Notes: generated from the sequence alone by a model not told the origin. Counted from the stretch's first letter, positions 19,241-27,924 are shown. The stretch is DNA of 39,898 bases from Hydrogenophaga sp. (GCA_020723845.1 DYIC01000015.1:1-39898), one strand, 5' to 3'. A program made the numbers and translations.

Positions 19241-20560
19241 TCAGAGGATGAAGCGCGACAAATCCTCGTGCCGGGCCAGCTCGCCCAGCCGGGCGTCGAC
19301 CATGGCGGCATCCACCGTGACGGTCTGGCCGCTGTGGCGCACCGCGTCGAAGCTGATCTCGTCGAGCAGCCGCTCCATGACCGTGGCCAGACGGCGCGCC
19401 CCGATGTTTTCGGTGCGCTCGTTGACCTCGTAGGCGATGGTGGCGATGCGCCGGATGGCGTCGTCGGCAAACACCAGTTGCACCCCTTCGGTGGCCAACA
19501 GTGCCTGGTACTGGCGCACCAGGCTGGCGTGCGTCTGGGTCAGGATCGCCTCGAAATCCTGCACCGACAGCGGCTGCAGCTCCACCCGGATCGGAAAGCG
19601 CCCTTGGAGCTCCGGGATCAGGTCACTGGGCTTGCTCAGGTGAAACGCGCCGCTGGCGATGAAGAGGATGTGGTCGGTCTTGACCGGCCCGTATTTGGTG
19701 GAGACGGTGGTGCCCTCCACCAGCGGCAGCAGGTCGCGCTGCACGCCCTGGCGCGACACGTCGGCGCCGCCGACCTCGCTGCGCGTGGCCACCTTGTCGA
19801 TCTCGTCGATGAAGACGATGCCGTTTTGCTCAAGGTTATGGATCGCCTCGGCACGAATGTCCTCCTCGTTGACGAGCTTGGCGGCCTCCTCCTCGATGAG
19901 CAGGCGGCGTGCCTCGGCGATGCGCAGGCGGCGCGTCTTGCGCCGCCCCAGGTTGAGCTGACCGAACAGCCCCTTGATCTGCTCGGCCATCTCTTCCATG
20001 CCGGCGGGCGTCATCACCTCCAACTGCGGCTGGCTCGCCGCCAGCTCGATATCGATTTCCTTGTCGTCGAGCTGACCCTCACGCAGCTTTTTGCGAAACA
20101 CCTGGCGCGCCGCGCCGTCGCGCTCCACGTCGCCGTCGCGCGGCGGGGGCAGCAGCGCATCCAGGATGCGGTCTTCGGCCACATCCTCGGCGCGCGTGCG
20201 CACGCGCGCCATCGCGGCCTCGCGCGTTTGCTTGACGGCGATGTCGGCCAGGTCGCGGATGATGCTGTCGACGTCCTTGCCGACGTAGCCGACCTCGGTG
20301 AACTTGGTGGCCTCGACCTTGATGAAGGGCGCGCCAGCGAGCCGGGCCAGCCGCCGCGCGATCTCGGTCTTGCCCACGCCGGTCGGGCCGATCATCAGGA
20401 TGTTCTTGGGTGTGATCTCGGCGCGCAGCTTGGGGTCGACCTGCTGGCGCCGCCAGCGGTTGCGCAGCGCGATGGCCACCGCGCGCTTGGCCGCCTGCTG
20501 GCCTACGATGTGCTCGTCGAGCTCGGAGACGATCTCCTGCGGGGTCATGGCAGCACTCAC
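19241..20560 (-). CDS. hslU: ATP-dependent protease ATPase subunit HslU
   Basis: HslU is the AAA+ unfoldase that feeds substrates to the HslV peptidase. The 439-residue protein shows [16 protein letters not shown], the Walker A GPTGVGKT at residues 58-65, the pore loop with GYVG, the I-domain with the acidic/basic helical region (about 130-240), Walker [10 protein letters not shown], and the sensor-2 region [18 protein letters not shown] 20560 was chosen because it overlaps the hslV stop (GTGA) and has GGAGG 7 nt upstream; the ATG at 20548 has no such site. The C-terminal LSRFIL tail docks on HslV. Confidence 0.98.
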   Translation of the reverse strand: MSAAMTPQEIVSELDEHIVGQQAAKRAVAIALRNRWRRQQVDPKLRAEITPKNILMIGPTGVGKTEIARRLARLAGAPFIKVEATKFTEVGYVGKDVDSIIRDLADIAVKQTREAAMARVRTRAEDVAEDRILDALLPPPRDGDVERDGAARQVFRKKLREGQLDDKEIDIELAASQPQLEVMTPAGMEEMAEQIKGLFGQLNLGRRKTRRLRIAEARRLLIEEEAAKLVNEEDIRAEAIHNLEQNGIVFIDEIDKVATRSEVGGADVSRQGVQRDLLPLVEGTTVSTKYGPVKTDHILFIASGAFHLSKPSDLIPELQGRFPIRVELQPLSVQDFEAILTQTHASLVRQYQALLATEGVQLVFADDAIRRIATIAYEVNERTENIGARRLATVMERLLDEISFDAVRHSGQTVTVDAAMVDARLGELARHEDLSRFIL

Positions 20561-21135
20561 GACAGCACCTCCACGGTGTGGTGTTGGTTGGTGTAGATGC
20601 ACAGGTCGCCCGCGATGCGCAGCGCCTCGCGCACCACGGCCTCGGCCGGCAGCGCCGTGTGGTCGAGCAGCGCCAGCGCCGCCGCCTGCGCGTAGGCGCC
20701 ACCGGAGCCGATAGCCACGATACCGCGCTCGGGCTCGAGCACATCGCCGTTGCCCGTGATGACCAGGCTGGTGCTGCGATCGGCCACGGCCAGCATCGCC
20801 TCCAGCCGACGCAGCACGCGGTCGGTGCGCCAGTCCTTGGTCAGCTCGACCGCGGCGCGCAGCAGGTGGCCCTGGTGCTTGTCCAGCTTGGCTTCGAACC
20901 GCTCGAACAGGGTGAAGGCGTCGGCCGTCGCGCCCGCAAAACCGGCCAACACCTGGTCGCGGTAGAGCCGGCGCACCTTGCGCGCACTGCCCTTGACCAC
21001 GATGTGGCCAAGCGTAACCTGGCCGTCGCCGCCCATGGCGACCTGCACGCGGCCGGGGTCGGCCGGATCGGGGCGCCGCACACTGACGATGGTGGTGCCG
21101 TGAAAGACGGCAGAAGAGGACGAGGGGCTTTCCAT
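20557..21135 (-). CDS. hslV: ATP-dependent protease peptidase subunit HslV
   Basis: HslV is the proteasome-beta-like threonine peptidase. It has 192 residues with a propeptide of 13 residues; cleavage after FHG exposes TTIVSVRR, so Thr14 becomes the catalytic nucleophile. The usual motifs follow: [12 protein letters not shown], the [23 protein letters not shown] segment, and [16 protein letters not shown]. The ATG at 21135 is 5 nt after the stop of the STAS-like gene, has no Shine-Dalgarno, and is preceded 7 nt upstream by GACAAT, so it may have its own promoter and be read leaderless. The propeptide is Ser-rich and longer than in E. coli. Confidence 0.98.
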   Translation of the reverse strand: MESPSSSSAVFHGTTIVSVRRPDPADPGRVQVAMGGDGQVTLGHIVVKGSARKVRRLYRDQVLAGFAGATADAFTLFERFEAKLDKHQGHLLRAAVELTKDWRTDRVLRRLEAMLAVADRSTSLVITGNGDVLEPERGIVAIGSGGAYAQAAALALLDHTALPAEAVVREALRIAGDLCIYTNQHHTVEVLS

Positions 21136-21140
21136 GCCCG

Positions 21141-22829
21141 CTATTGTCGCAGGCGCACGGTGGCCACCTCGTCGATGCCGACCACATGGAAGAGCACCGC
21201 CAACAGCGGGCTCACGCCGTCGAACTCGACCCACACGCCGCGCCCGCGTGCCGCCAACAGCCACTGCAGCAAGGCCCCCGCGGCCGCGAAATCGACCCGC
21301 TGCAGCCGCCGGGCATCGAGGACGAGCCGCCGTTGCACGTCGGCGTCTCGAAGCGCCGCATCCCACGCGGCCAGCACCGCAGCGATGTCGCCGAGCAGCA
21401 CCCCCTCCAACCGCAACACGGGCGCGGCCTCGGGGCCGTGCGTGGGCACCGACCAACCCGATGCCTGCACCGTGGGTACAGCGGGAAACTCGGACTCGGC
21501 CGCCGGCAGTGCCGACGTGGCGAGCTCGGGCCACGCAGCGACCTCGTCCAGTGACGCCGCGGGCTGGGCCGGCGCCAATGGCGCGGGCGCTGGCGGCAGC
21601 TCGGGCCAGGCGTCCGTGGCCTCGACCCGCGCCACCGGCTCCCGCCAGGTGGGGGGTAGCTCGCCGTAGGTCACACACCAGTCGAGCGCGACCAGATCGA
21701 ATTCGTCGCGCCGCCCCATCAGGTGCAGGGCCGCCAGCCGCAGGCGCCACCACACGGGGTGATTCTCGCGCCGCCCGGACGGCGTGCTGGCCTTCAAGCG
21801 TCGCCGCAGCACGGCGCAGCCGCGCCAACGCATGACGAGTGGCCGCTGGGCCCACTGGGCCAACACCGTCGCCAGCCGTTCGGCAGCCTCGATATCGGCC
21901 GACAGCAGATCCGTCCAGTCCAGCCACACCACGCCGTCGGCGTCGTCCACCCGCTGCGCCATCGCTTCGACGGCGGCCGCATCGAGCAGGGGCGGGCAAA
22001 CCCACGCCACCGGCGCCCCCGTCGGCTCGGCCGGCATGGAGGCGGGCGTCGCCGCTGCCGCGGGCGGCAGCACCACAGGCCAGCGCGGCACCGGCTGCCC
22101 GAAACGATCCGCCCACTCTGCGGCCCATTCGTCGAACCCCTCGACGTCGCCCGCCGCCCACAACAGATCGAGCAGCATGCGCCCCGCCACGCGGGCCAGC
22201 GGCGAACGCACTTCTTGCGCCTGCAGGGCCTCCAGTGCGCGCCGCGCCTCGTCCAACCGGCCGTTGGCGAATCGCACCGCCGCCTCGGTCAACACCGGAT
22301 GCGCGAGCCACGTTTCCAGCGCCGCCTCCGGGGGGGTGGTCTCGTGCGCCACCAAGTCGATGCTCATGCGAGGAGCCCCGGCACGCGCCTGCAAATGGCC
22401 ACTGACGATCGGTCCCGCTCGGGCGTCTCCCGGCGCGCCGATGCGCAGACCCGGCGCGTCCGTGGCGCGGGGCATCCAGTGCTGCGCCATCTGGGCCTCG
22501 ATGCGCGCGATTTGCTCGATGGTGCGGGATTTGTCCGGCCCAGAGCGGTGCCAGCCACTGCGGGCGTGGCTACTGCTGGACGGCGAAGCCACCGGCTCGG
22601 ACGCAGTGCCTGCCGCCGGCCGCACCCTCATCAGCTCGCGCAGCTCATCGAGTTCCTGGTGGCGCACGCGATCGTTGCGCCGTTTGCGCAAAATGGCCGC
22701 CTTGAGGGCGCGCCGCTCCTCGTCCAGCCCGGCAACACCGCCATCGCGGCGCGCGCCCGGGCGCCACCAGCGCTGCCACAGCTGCCGCCACCAGCCAGCA
22801 CTGGTGGGCGTCGTGGGCTGGTCAGGCAT
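21141..22829 (-). CDS. Uncharacterised STAS-like domain protein between dksA and hslV
   Basis: The 562-residue protein has no function I can name. Residues 13-22 are tryptophan-rich (WW, W, WW) and 36-70 form a basic, coiled-coil-like helix. Residues 155-245 look like helical TPR-type hairpins ([36 protein letters not shown]). Residues about 275-390 and 470-562 both resemble STAS folds: [21 protein letters not shown] in the first, [20 protein letters not shown] in the second. In the C-terminal copy the usual phosphorylatable Ser/Thr position appears to be Ala, so switching by a kinase is doubtful. Linkers are Ala/Pro-rich. It starts at ATG 22829, 47 nt after dksA, and ends 5 nt before hslV. 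Similar genes in this spot are annotated in related genomes as STAS-domain proteins (from memory). Confidence 0.8.
   Translation of the reverse strand: MPDQPTTPTSAGWWRQLWQRWWRPGARRDGGVAGLDEERRALKAAILRKRRNDRVRHQELDELRELMRVRPAAGTASEPVASPSSSSHARSGWHRSGPDKSRTIEQIARIEAQMAQHWMPRATDAPGLRIGAPGDARAGPIVSGHLQARAGAPRMSIDLVAHETTPPEAALETWLAHPVLTEAAVRFANGRLDEARRALEALQAQEVRSPLARVAGRMLLDLLWAAGDVEGFDEWAAEWADRFGQPVPRWPVVLPPAAAATPASMPAEPTGAPVAWVCPPLLDAAAVEAMAQRVDDADGVVWLDWTDLLSADIEAAERLATVLAQWAQRPLVMRWRGCAVLRRRLKASTPSGRRENHPVWWRLRLAALHLMGRRDEFDLVALDWCVTYGELPPTWREPVARVEATDAWPELPPAPAPLAPAQPAASLDEVAAWPELATSALPAAESEFPAVPTVQASGWSVPTHGPEAAPVLRLEGVLLGDIAAVLAAWDAALRDADVQRRLVLDARRLQRVDFAAAGALLQWLLAARGRGVWVEFDGVSPLLAVLFHVVGIDEVATVRLRQ
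21143..21148 (-). promoter_or_regulatory. Candidate -10 box of hslV (GACAAT)
   Basis: GACAAT lies 7 nt before the hslV ATG and overlaps the stop codon of the upstream gene. It matches TATAAT at 4 of 6 positions and no good -35 is seen. It is listed because the same box recurs at the same place before lpxC, rlmI and pyrC, all of which lack a Shine-Dalgarno. Confidence 0.35.
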
Positions 22830-22876
22830 GGGGTGCACCCTCGCAAAAACGCCAGGCTCGCCAGCCCGTTGGCGCG

Positions 22877-23596
22877 TCAGTCGCCAAACAGCTTTTGCTT
22901 GAGTTCGCGCCGCTGCTGGGCCTCGATCGACAGACTCGCCGTCGGCCGCGCCAGCAGCCGTCCGACCCCGATGGGCTCGCCGGTCTCTTCGCAATAACCG
23001 TAGTCGCCACTGTCGATACGCGCCAGCGCCTGCTCGATCTTTTTGAGCAGCTTGCGTTCGCGGTCGCGCGTGCGCAGCTCGAGCGCGTGCTCTTCCTCGA
23101 TGGTAGCGCGGTCGGCCGGGTCGGGCACCACCACCGTGTCTTCACGCAGGTGCTCGGTGGTCTCGCCGGCATTGCTGAGGATGTCGGCCTTGAGCGCGAG
23201 CAGCTTGCGGCGGAAATACGCCAGCTGCACATCGTTCATGTACTCGCTGTCGGGCATGGCCAGGATGTCGGCGTCGGTCAGCTGCTCGACGGGCAGCTTT
23301 TTCCAGTTATCGGCCCGGGCGGGATCTTTGCGCAGGGCGGAGGCGGTCGTCGGGGCAACGGTGGTCGTCATGGCAGGTTCGGGGGCATAGCTGGCCTTGG
23401 CCGCGCGCGGGTCGTGCGTGGGCGCCACCGCTTCGGTGGTCTGCGCATGCATGGCGGCCTTCTCGGCGCGGCGCGAGGCCGCCACCGACGGTTTGCGCGC
23501 CGCGCGCGGCTTGGCCTCACCACCGCCCCCGTCGGACGGGGCGGCCGAGGCGGCATCGGAGGACGGGACCTCGCTCGATGGCGAACGGTTCTTCAC
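22877..23596 (-). CDS. dksA: RNA polymerase-binding transcription factor DksA, cysteine-poor form with long N-terminal extension
   Basis: DksA enters the RNA polymerase secondary channel and, with ppGpp, adjusts transcription of rRNA and amino acid genes. The 239-residue protein is long (E. coli 151): the first 75 or so residues are Ala/Pro/Lys-rich and look disordered. The coiled-coil tip DPADRATIEEE keeps the two Asp and the Ala needed for activity. The globular end keeps the fold (YGYCEETGEPIG, ARPTASLSIEAQ), but of the four zinc cysteines only Cys202 remains; the others are Thr205, Ser223 and Ala226. GTG 23596 has GGAG 8 nt upstream; ATG 23371 (164 aa) is a possible later start without a clear site. 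Confidence 0.93.
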   Translation of the reverse strand: MKNRSPSSEVPSSDAASAAPSDGGGGEAKPRAARKPSVAASRRAEKAAMHAQTTEAVAPTHDPRAAKASYAPEPAMTTTVAPTTASALRKDPARADNWKKLPVEQLTDADILAMPDSEYMNDVQLAYFRRKLLALKADILSNAGETTEHLREDTVVVPDPADRATIEEEHALELRTRDRERKLLKKIEQALARIDSGDYGYCEETGEPIGVGRLLARPTASLSIEAQQRRELKQKLFGD

Positions 23597-23692
23597 GGCG
23601 CATCTCCTCTGGTCTGAACGGGTGCGGACGCTGAGCGGCGACACCCTGGCGGCCTCCCCGCCGCCTGGGCACACCCGACCGAATGGGCGCCG

Positions 23693-23698
23693 ATTGTA
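23693..23698 (-). promoter_or_regulatory. Candidate -10 box upstream of dksA (TACAAT)
   Basis: TTACAAT lies about 97 nt before the dksA start, in the gap after the COG0523 gene. It matches TATAAT at 5 of 6 positions; no convincing -35 is present because the upstream 17-24 nt form the GCGCAG/CTGCGC hairpin. It would give dksA its own promoter and a leader of roughly 90 nt. Confidence 0.4.
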
Positions 23699-23699
23699 A

Positions 23700-23717
23700 G
23701 CGCAGTCGGGGCTGCGC
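23700..23717 (-). terminator. Short hairpin after the COG0523 gene
   Basis: GCGCAG pairs with CTGCGC around a six-base loop, 32 nt after the COG0523 stop. It is followed by TTACAAT rather than a true T-run, so any termination would be weak; the structure also abuts the candidate dksA promoter. Confidence 0.3.
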
Positions 23718-23749
23718 TGGCCCCGCATGTGGCAGCAGGCCGACGCGCG

Positions 23750-24820
23750 TCACGCCAGCGATTGTTCCAACCCCTGCACCAGGATGTCGCGCGGCAGGTC
23801 GATGCCGATGAACACCATCTTGCTCTCGCGCGTCTCGCCCGGCTTCCACACCGGCCCGAGGTCGCTGCCCATCAGTTGGTGCACGCCCTGAAAAATCACC
23901 TTGCGGTCGGTGCCCTGCATGTACAACACCCCTTTGTAGCGCAGCAGCTTCGGCCCCCAGACCTGCACCACCGCACCCAGGAAGTCCTCCAGCTTGTGCG
24001 GATCGAACGGACGCTGGCTGCGCCAGACGAAGCTCTGGACATCGTCGTCGCGGTGATGGTGCTTGCCGTGGCCATGGCCATGCCCGTGCTCGTGCGCGCA
24101 ATGGCCGTGCTCGTGGTCGCAGTGGCGGTGGTCGTCGTGCTCGTGGTCGTGCGCGTGCCCGTCGGCCTGCAGAAAGTCCGGGTCGATCTCGAGCTTGGCG
24201 TTGAGGTTGAAGCCGCGCAAATCGAGTACCTTGGACAGCGGCACCTGGCCGAAGTGCACCGGCTCGATGGGCGCGCGCGGGTTCATGTGCTTGAGGCGAT
24301 GGATGAGCGCATCGAGCGCCTCGGGCGTTACCAGATCGGCCTTGCTGATGAAAATCTGGTCCGCAAAGCCCACCTGGCGGCGCGCCTCCTGCCGCTCGTC
24401 GAGCTGCTGCGGGGCGTGCTTGGCGTCCACCAAGGTCACGATCGCGTCGAGCAGGTAGCTCTCGGCGATCTCGTCGTCCATGAAAAACGTCTGCGCCACC
24501 GGCCCCGGATCGGCCAGCCCGGTGGTCTCGATGATCACGCGATCGAACGCCAGCAGCCCCTTGCGCCGCTTGGCCGCCAGCAGCGACAGCGTGCTGCGCA
24601 GGTCCTCGCGGATGGTGCAGCACACGCAGCCGTTGCTCATCTGCACGATTTGTTCCTCGGTGTCGGCCACCAGGATCTCGTTGTCGATGTTTTCGGCGCC
24701 GAACTCGTTTTCGATCACGGCGATGCGCTGCCCGTGCGCCTCGGTGAGCACGCGCTTGAGCAGCGTGGTCTTGCCCGAGCCCAGAAAACCGGTGAGGATG
24801 GTTGCAGGAATGAGTGCCAT
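23750..24820 (-). CDS. COG0523 (CobW/ZNG1-type) GTP-dependent metal chaperone with histidine-rich loop
   Basis: COG0523 G3E GTPases hand metals, often zinc, to client proteins. The 356-residue protein has Walker A GFLGSGKTT (residues 11-19), the metal-binding GCVCC at 64-68, the ETTGLADPGP switch segment, SKADL as the base-recognition motif, and the CobW C-terminal domain. Between the two domains, residues 222-256 contain 17 histidines and two cysteines (Cys234, Cys241), a metal reservoir or sensor loop. The gene lies 21 nt after rlmI and upstream of dksA. No Shine-Dalgarno precedes ATG 24820, but TACACT lies 6 nt upstream (24827-24832). I see no AT-rich Zur-type palindrome nearby. The client metal is not certain. 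Confidence 0.93.
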   Translation of the reverse strand: MALIPATILTGFLGSGKTTLLKRVLTEAHGQRIAVIENEFGAENIDNEILVADTEEQIVQMSNGCVCCTIREDLRSTLSLLAAKRRKGLLAFDRVIIETTGLADPGPVAQTFFMDDEIAESYLLDAIVTLVDAKHAPQQLDERQEARRQVGFADQIFISKADLVTPEALDALIHRLKHMNPRAPIEPVHFGQVPLSKVLDLRGFNLNAKLEIDPDFLQADGHAHDHEHDDHRHCDHEHGHCAHEHGHGHGHGKHHHRDDDVQSFVWRSQRPFDPHKLEDFLGAVVQVWGPKLLRYKGVLYMQGTDRKVIFQGVHQLMGSDLGPVWKPGETRESKMVFIGIDLPRDILVQGLEQSLA

Positions 24821-24841
24821 GGGATCAGTGTAGAGCAGGTG

Positions 24842-26026
24842 TCAAGGCCGGCGCCACAGCACCAGCCCTTTGAGGTACTCGCCCTCGGGAAAGGCGAGCC
24901 CGGTCGGATGGTCGGGGGCACCGCCGTGCCGCGCCACGATGGTGGCGTCCACCCCCGCCTCGTGCGCGGCGCTGGCGATGATTTTCTGAAACAACTCGAC
25001 CCCCACCGCGCCCGAACACGAATACGTCAGCAGCAAACCACCCGGGCGCAGCAGCTTGAAGCCCAGCCGATTGACGTCTTTATATGCCCGCGCGGCGCGC
25101 TCCAGGTGCGTCGCCGACGGCGCGAGCTTGGGCGGATCGAGCACGATCAGGTCGAACTGCCGCCCCTCGGTCGCGAAGGCGCGCAGACTCGCGTTGACAT
25201 CGGCGTCCAAAAAGGTACAGCGTGCCGCCTCGAAGCCGTTGAGCGCCACGTTGCGTTGCGCGCGCGCCAGTGCCGGGGCGGAGGAGTCGATCGACGTCAC
25301 GTGGCGCGCCCCACCGGCGAGTGCCGCCACCGTGAACCCCCCGGTGTAGCAATAACAGTTGAGCACCTCCGCCACCCCAAAGCGGCGCGTCAGGTGCGCG
25401 CAATCGCGCCGGCTGTCGCGCTGGTCCAAGTAGTAGCCCGTCTTGTGTCCCTCGGCCACGTCCAGACTCAGGCGCCAGCCGTTTTCTTGGATCACGCACT
25501 CGGTGGGGCCGGTACCCCGCAGCCAGCCCGTCACCGGCGGCAGCCCTTCGCGCTGGCGCACGCTGGCGTCGGAACGCTCGTACAGTCGCGTCAGGCCCGT
25601 CACCCGCAACAGCGCGTCGGCGATCGCGGCCTTGTGCCGCTCGGCGCCGCTGCTGCCAAACTGCGCGACCAGCGTCTCGCCGTAGCGATCCACGACCAAG
25701 CCCGGCAGCCCATCGGACTCGCCGTGCACCAGCCGCACGCCGTCGCTGTCGATGGCCAGCCGCGAGCGCAGCTCGACCGCAGCGCGCAGACGCCGCTCGA
25801 AAAACGCGCCGTCGATGCGCTCGGCCTCGTCGAAGCTCCAGACGCGCACGCGGATCTTGGAGCGCGGCGCATACGCGCCCCAGGCCAGAAAGCGCCCGTC
25901 GGCGCTCTCCACCCGCACGGTCTCGCCGGCATCCGCCTGACCGCGCTCGATCGCGCCATCGAACACCCACGGGTGGTGGCGCAGTAGCGAGCGCTCCTTG
26001 CCCGCTTTCAGTCGAATCGTCTTCAT
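24842..26026 (-). CDS. rlmI: 23S rRNA (cytosine1962-C5)-methyltransferase
   Basis: RlmI methylates C1962 of 23S rRNA. The 394-residue protein has an N-terminal PUA domain (IRLKAGKERSLLRHHPWVFDGAI), a linker domain, and a Rossmann methyltransferase domain with LNCYCYTGGFTVAALAGGA (SAM loop), DADVNASL, the catalytic LDPPKLAPS and LTYSCSGAV. ATG 26026 begins MKTIRLKAG, the family start; 13 further codons of open frame upstream reach into the IS607 end and were not included. There is no Shine-Dalgarno, but GACAAT lies 8 nt before the ATG. The IS607 element ends only tens of bases upstream, so the native promoter region may have been cut or replaced. Confidence 0.95.
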   Translation of the reverse strand: MKTIRLKAGKERSLLRHHPWVFDGAIERGQADAGETVRVESADGRFLAWGAYAPRSKIRVRVWSFDEAERIDGAFFERRLRAAVELRSRLAIDSDGVRLVHGESDGLPGLVVDRYGETLVAQFGSSGAERHKAAIADALLRVTGLTRLYERSDASVRQREGLPPVTGWLRGTGPTECVIQENGWRLSLDVAEGHKTGYYLDQRDSRRDCAHLTRRFGVAEVLNCYCYTGGFTVAALAGGARHVTSIDSSAPALARAQRNVALNGFEAARCTFLDADVNASLRAFATEGRQFDLIVLDPPKLAPSATHLERAARAYKDVNRLGFKLLRPGGLLLTYSCSGAVGVELFQKIIASAAHEAGVDATIVARHGGAPDHPTGLAFPEGEYLKGLVLWRRP

Positions 26027-26034
26027 GGGGATGG

Positions 26035-26040
26035 ATTGTC
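26035..26040 (-). promoter_or_regulatory. Candidate -10 box of rlmI (GACAAT) at the IS junction
   Basis: GACAAT ends 8 nt before the rlmI ATG. The bases that would hold a -35 (about 26057-26063) lie in or beside the IS607 end and read GAGTAA, a poor match. If the IS inserted here it would have separated this -10 from its original -35. Confidence 0.35.
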
Positions 26041-26064
26041 CCACCGTTCCATCAGACTTACTCA

Positions 26065-26082
26065 TTCCTGCTCACGCAGGAA
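26065..26082 (-). other. Perfect hairpin over the tnpB stop codon, near the IS607 end
   Basis: TTCCTGC and GCAGGAA form a perfect 7-bp stem with a 4-nt loop that contains the tnpB TGA. TnpB guide RNAs (omega RNAs) usually span the 3' end of tnpB and the adjoining element end, so this hairpin is a candidate structural part of that RNA. It could equally be a subterminal recombinase-related palindrome. Confidence 0.5.
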
Positions 26083-27295
26083 CGAAGCTGACTTCCTGCT
26101 TCACAGAGGCTGGTTTCGTCTTGAGCTTGCGCCCAAGGCCAGAGCCTGCCTCTCCACAGGCTTGACATCCGGCGGAACTCGCCGTAGGGCCGCTTAGGGC
26201 GGCCAGGCCATACGCCAGGAGATTCCTGGCGGCATTCACATCGCGATCATGGATGATTCCACAGTCCGGGCACGTCCATTCACGCACCGACAGCGGCAAA
26301 TCATCGAGCCTGTGCCCGCACGCCGAGCACGTCTTGCTGCTCGCAAAGAAGCGATCTGCCACCACCACCTGCCCGCCGCGCATCGCGGCCTTGTATTGCA
26401 GTTGCCGCCGGAACTCGAAGAATCCCATGTCCATGATGGAGCGGGCCAGATGGCGGTTCTTTGCCATGCCGCGCACGTTCAGATCCTCGATGCCGATGGT
26501 GTGAAACCGGCGCGTGAGGTCTGTCGTGAGCTTGTGCAGCGCGTCCGCGCGGATGTTGACGATCCTGGCATGCAGCTTTGCCAGTCTGGCTCTGGCCTTC
26601 TTGCGGTTGGCCGAGCCTTTTTGCTTGCGACTCAGGCTGCGCGAGAGCCTTCGCAATCGGTCCAGCAGCGCCTTGTGGGGCTTCGGGCTGGGAAACATCT
26701 CTCCCGTCGAGAGCGCGGCGAGTGCCGACACACCCAGATCGACGCCTACCGCGCCTTGGTTCTCGGCTTTGGGCAGGTGCGACGTGTCGGATGTGTCCAC
26801 GGTGATGCTGGCAAACCAGCGGTCGGCCACACGGGAGATGGTGGCCGACATGAGCTTGCCAGCGAAACGCAACGGCTCGCGCATGCGCACCCATCCCAGA
26901 CTGGGGATGCGGATGCGACAGCCGTCGATGCTGAACTGGTCGTTGGTGAGCGTGAAGCGGTCATGCACGCCCTTCTTGCGAAACTGCGGATAGCGGGCAC
27001 GGCCTGCAAAGAAGTTCTGGAACGCCTGCCCCAACTGGATGATTGCCATCTGCGGAGCGCACTTGGTCACCTCCAGCATCCAAGGGAACTGCTCACGCTT
27101 GATGGCGTTGAGCTGTCGACGCAAGGACTGCTGCGATGGCTTGGGCAGGCTAGGGTTGGCTTTCCATACCTCGTACTGGCGCTTCCACTCGACTAGTGCC
27201 CAGTTGTAGGCAAAGCGCGCAACACCGCACGCACGGGCAAAGTAGGTCGCCTGTGCGTTGTTCGGATCGAGCGCGATGCGGTGGGCAATCAGCAT
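26072..27295 (-). CDS. tnpB: IS607-type RNA-guided nuclease TnpB
   Basis: TnpB is the RuvC-like, RNA-guided DNA nuclease carried by IS200/IS605 and IS607 elements, ancestor of Cas12. The 407-residue protein has an N-terminal helical/OB region and the split RuvC domain: Asp186 in GVDLG, Glu270 in GIEDLNV, and Asp352 in HDRDVNAA. A zinc ribbon carries Cys323, Cys326, Cys342 and Cys345. All catalytic and zinc residues are present, and length is typical, so it should be active if expressed. Its start overlaps the tnpA stop (ATGCTGA), so translation is coupled to the recombinase. Composition is somewhat less GC-rich than the neighbours, consistent with transfer. Confidence 0.95.
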   Translation of the reverse strand: MLIAHRIALDPNNAQATYFARACGVARFAYNWALVEWKRQYEVWKANPSLPKPSQQSLRRQLNAIKREQFPWMLEVTKCAPQMAIIQLGQAFQNFFAGRARYPQFRKKGVHDRFTLTNDQFSIDGCRIRIPSLGWVRMREPLRFAGKLMSATISRVADRWFASITVDTSDTSHLPKAENQGAVGVDLGVSALAALSTGEMFPSPKPHKALLDRLRRLSRSLSRKQKGSANRKKARARLAKLHARIVNIRADALHKLTTDLTRRFHTIGIEDLNVRGMAKNRHLARSIMDMGFFEFRRQLQYKAAMRGGQVVVADRFFASSKTCSACGHRLDDLPLSVREWTCPDCGIIHDRDVNAARNLLAYGLAALSGPTASSAGCQACGEAGSGLGRKLKTKPASVKQEVSFVPA

Positions 27296-27918
27296 TGCGC
27301 AGCCTCCACGGCAGCCCGCACGCCTTCGATGAGCTTCTGGTTCTTGCGGGAGCGGCTGCCATAGAGCCGGGCACTGAAGACGGTGATGATCTCCAGCACG
27401 TCTTTTGCCAAGTCTTCCTCGAACGTCGTGTCCTCGCCCTGGTTGAGGATCACGACTTCGACGTTCTTCGCCTCGCAGATGGCAAACACCAGTTCCGCGC
27501 CCAAGCGCAGCAGCCGGTCTTTGTGCGTGATGACCAAGCGCCCGACCTGCCCGTCGATGATTGCATCGAGCAGGCGCTTGAGGCCCTTCTTGTGATAGTT
27601 CATGCCGGAACCCAGGTCGGCAATGACCTCGAACGTCCAGCCTTGGCGGGCGCAGTAGCGTTCGAGCACCTGCTTTTGCCGCTCTAGGTCGTCTTTCTGG
27701 TCGTGGCTGGAGACCCGTGCGTAGGCGATGGTGCGCCGCGCCGTTTCCGCTGCGCGGAATTGCTCTGGCCGAAGCCGCGCAAGGTCGTAGCGACGCCGGC
27801 CACCCGGCGTGCGTTCATCGGGCAAAAGCCGACCTTCGCGCTCCCAGCGGCGCAGAGTCTGCGGCGACACGCCCACGAACTCGGCGGCCTCTTGAATGCT
27901 GACCATCTTGCGAGACAT
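27289..27918 (-). CDS. tnpA: IS607-type serine recombinase (transposase TnpA)
   Basis: This is the large-scale mover of IS607. The 209-residue protein has an N-terminal MerR-like helix-turn-helix (VSIQEAAEFVGVSPQTLRRWEREGRL, about residues 6-31) and a resolvase catalytic domain starting TIAYARVSSHDQ, where Ser70 is the likely nucleophile, followed by RLVITHKDRLLRLG. ATG 27918 was taken as the start. An upstream GTG (27933) lies between the -35 and -10 of the predicted promoter and cannot be in the message. No Shine-Dalgarno precedes the ATG, and the predicted start point coincides with it. A second in-frame ATG (27906, MVSIQEAA) is the alternative. Confidence 0.92.
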   Translation of the reverse strand: MSRKMVSIQEAAEFVGVSPQTLRRWEREGRLLPDERTPGGRRRYDLARLRPEQFRAAETARRTIAYARVSSHDQKDDLERQKQVLERYCARQGWTFEVIADLGSGMNYHKKGLKRLLDAIIDGQVGRLVITHKDRLLRLGAELVFAICEAKNVEVVILNQGEDTTFEEDLAKDVLEIITVFSARLYGSRSRKNQKLIEGVRAAVEAAQC

Positions 27919-27924
27919 GATCAA

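Noticed and set aside
24045-24165. Short repeated units resembling a CRISPR or tandem repeat
   Set aside because: They are codons of the His-rich loop of the COG0523 protein; there are no spacers and no cas genes.
23597-24841. Zur box for the COG0523/dksA pair
   Set aside because: No AT-rich palindrome of the known type is present in either gap; the zinc link rests on protein features only.
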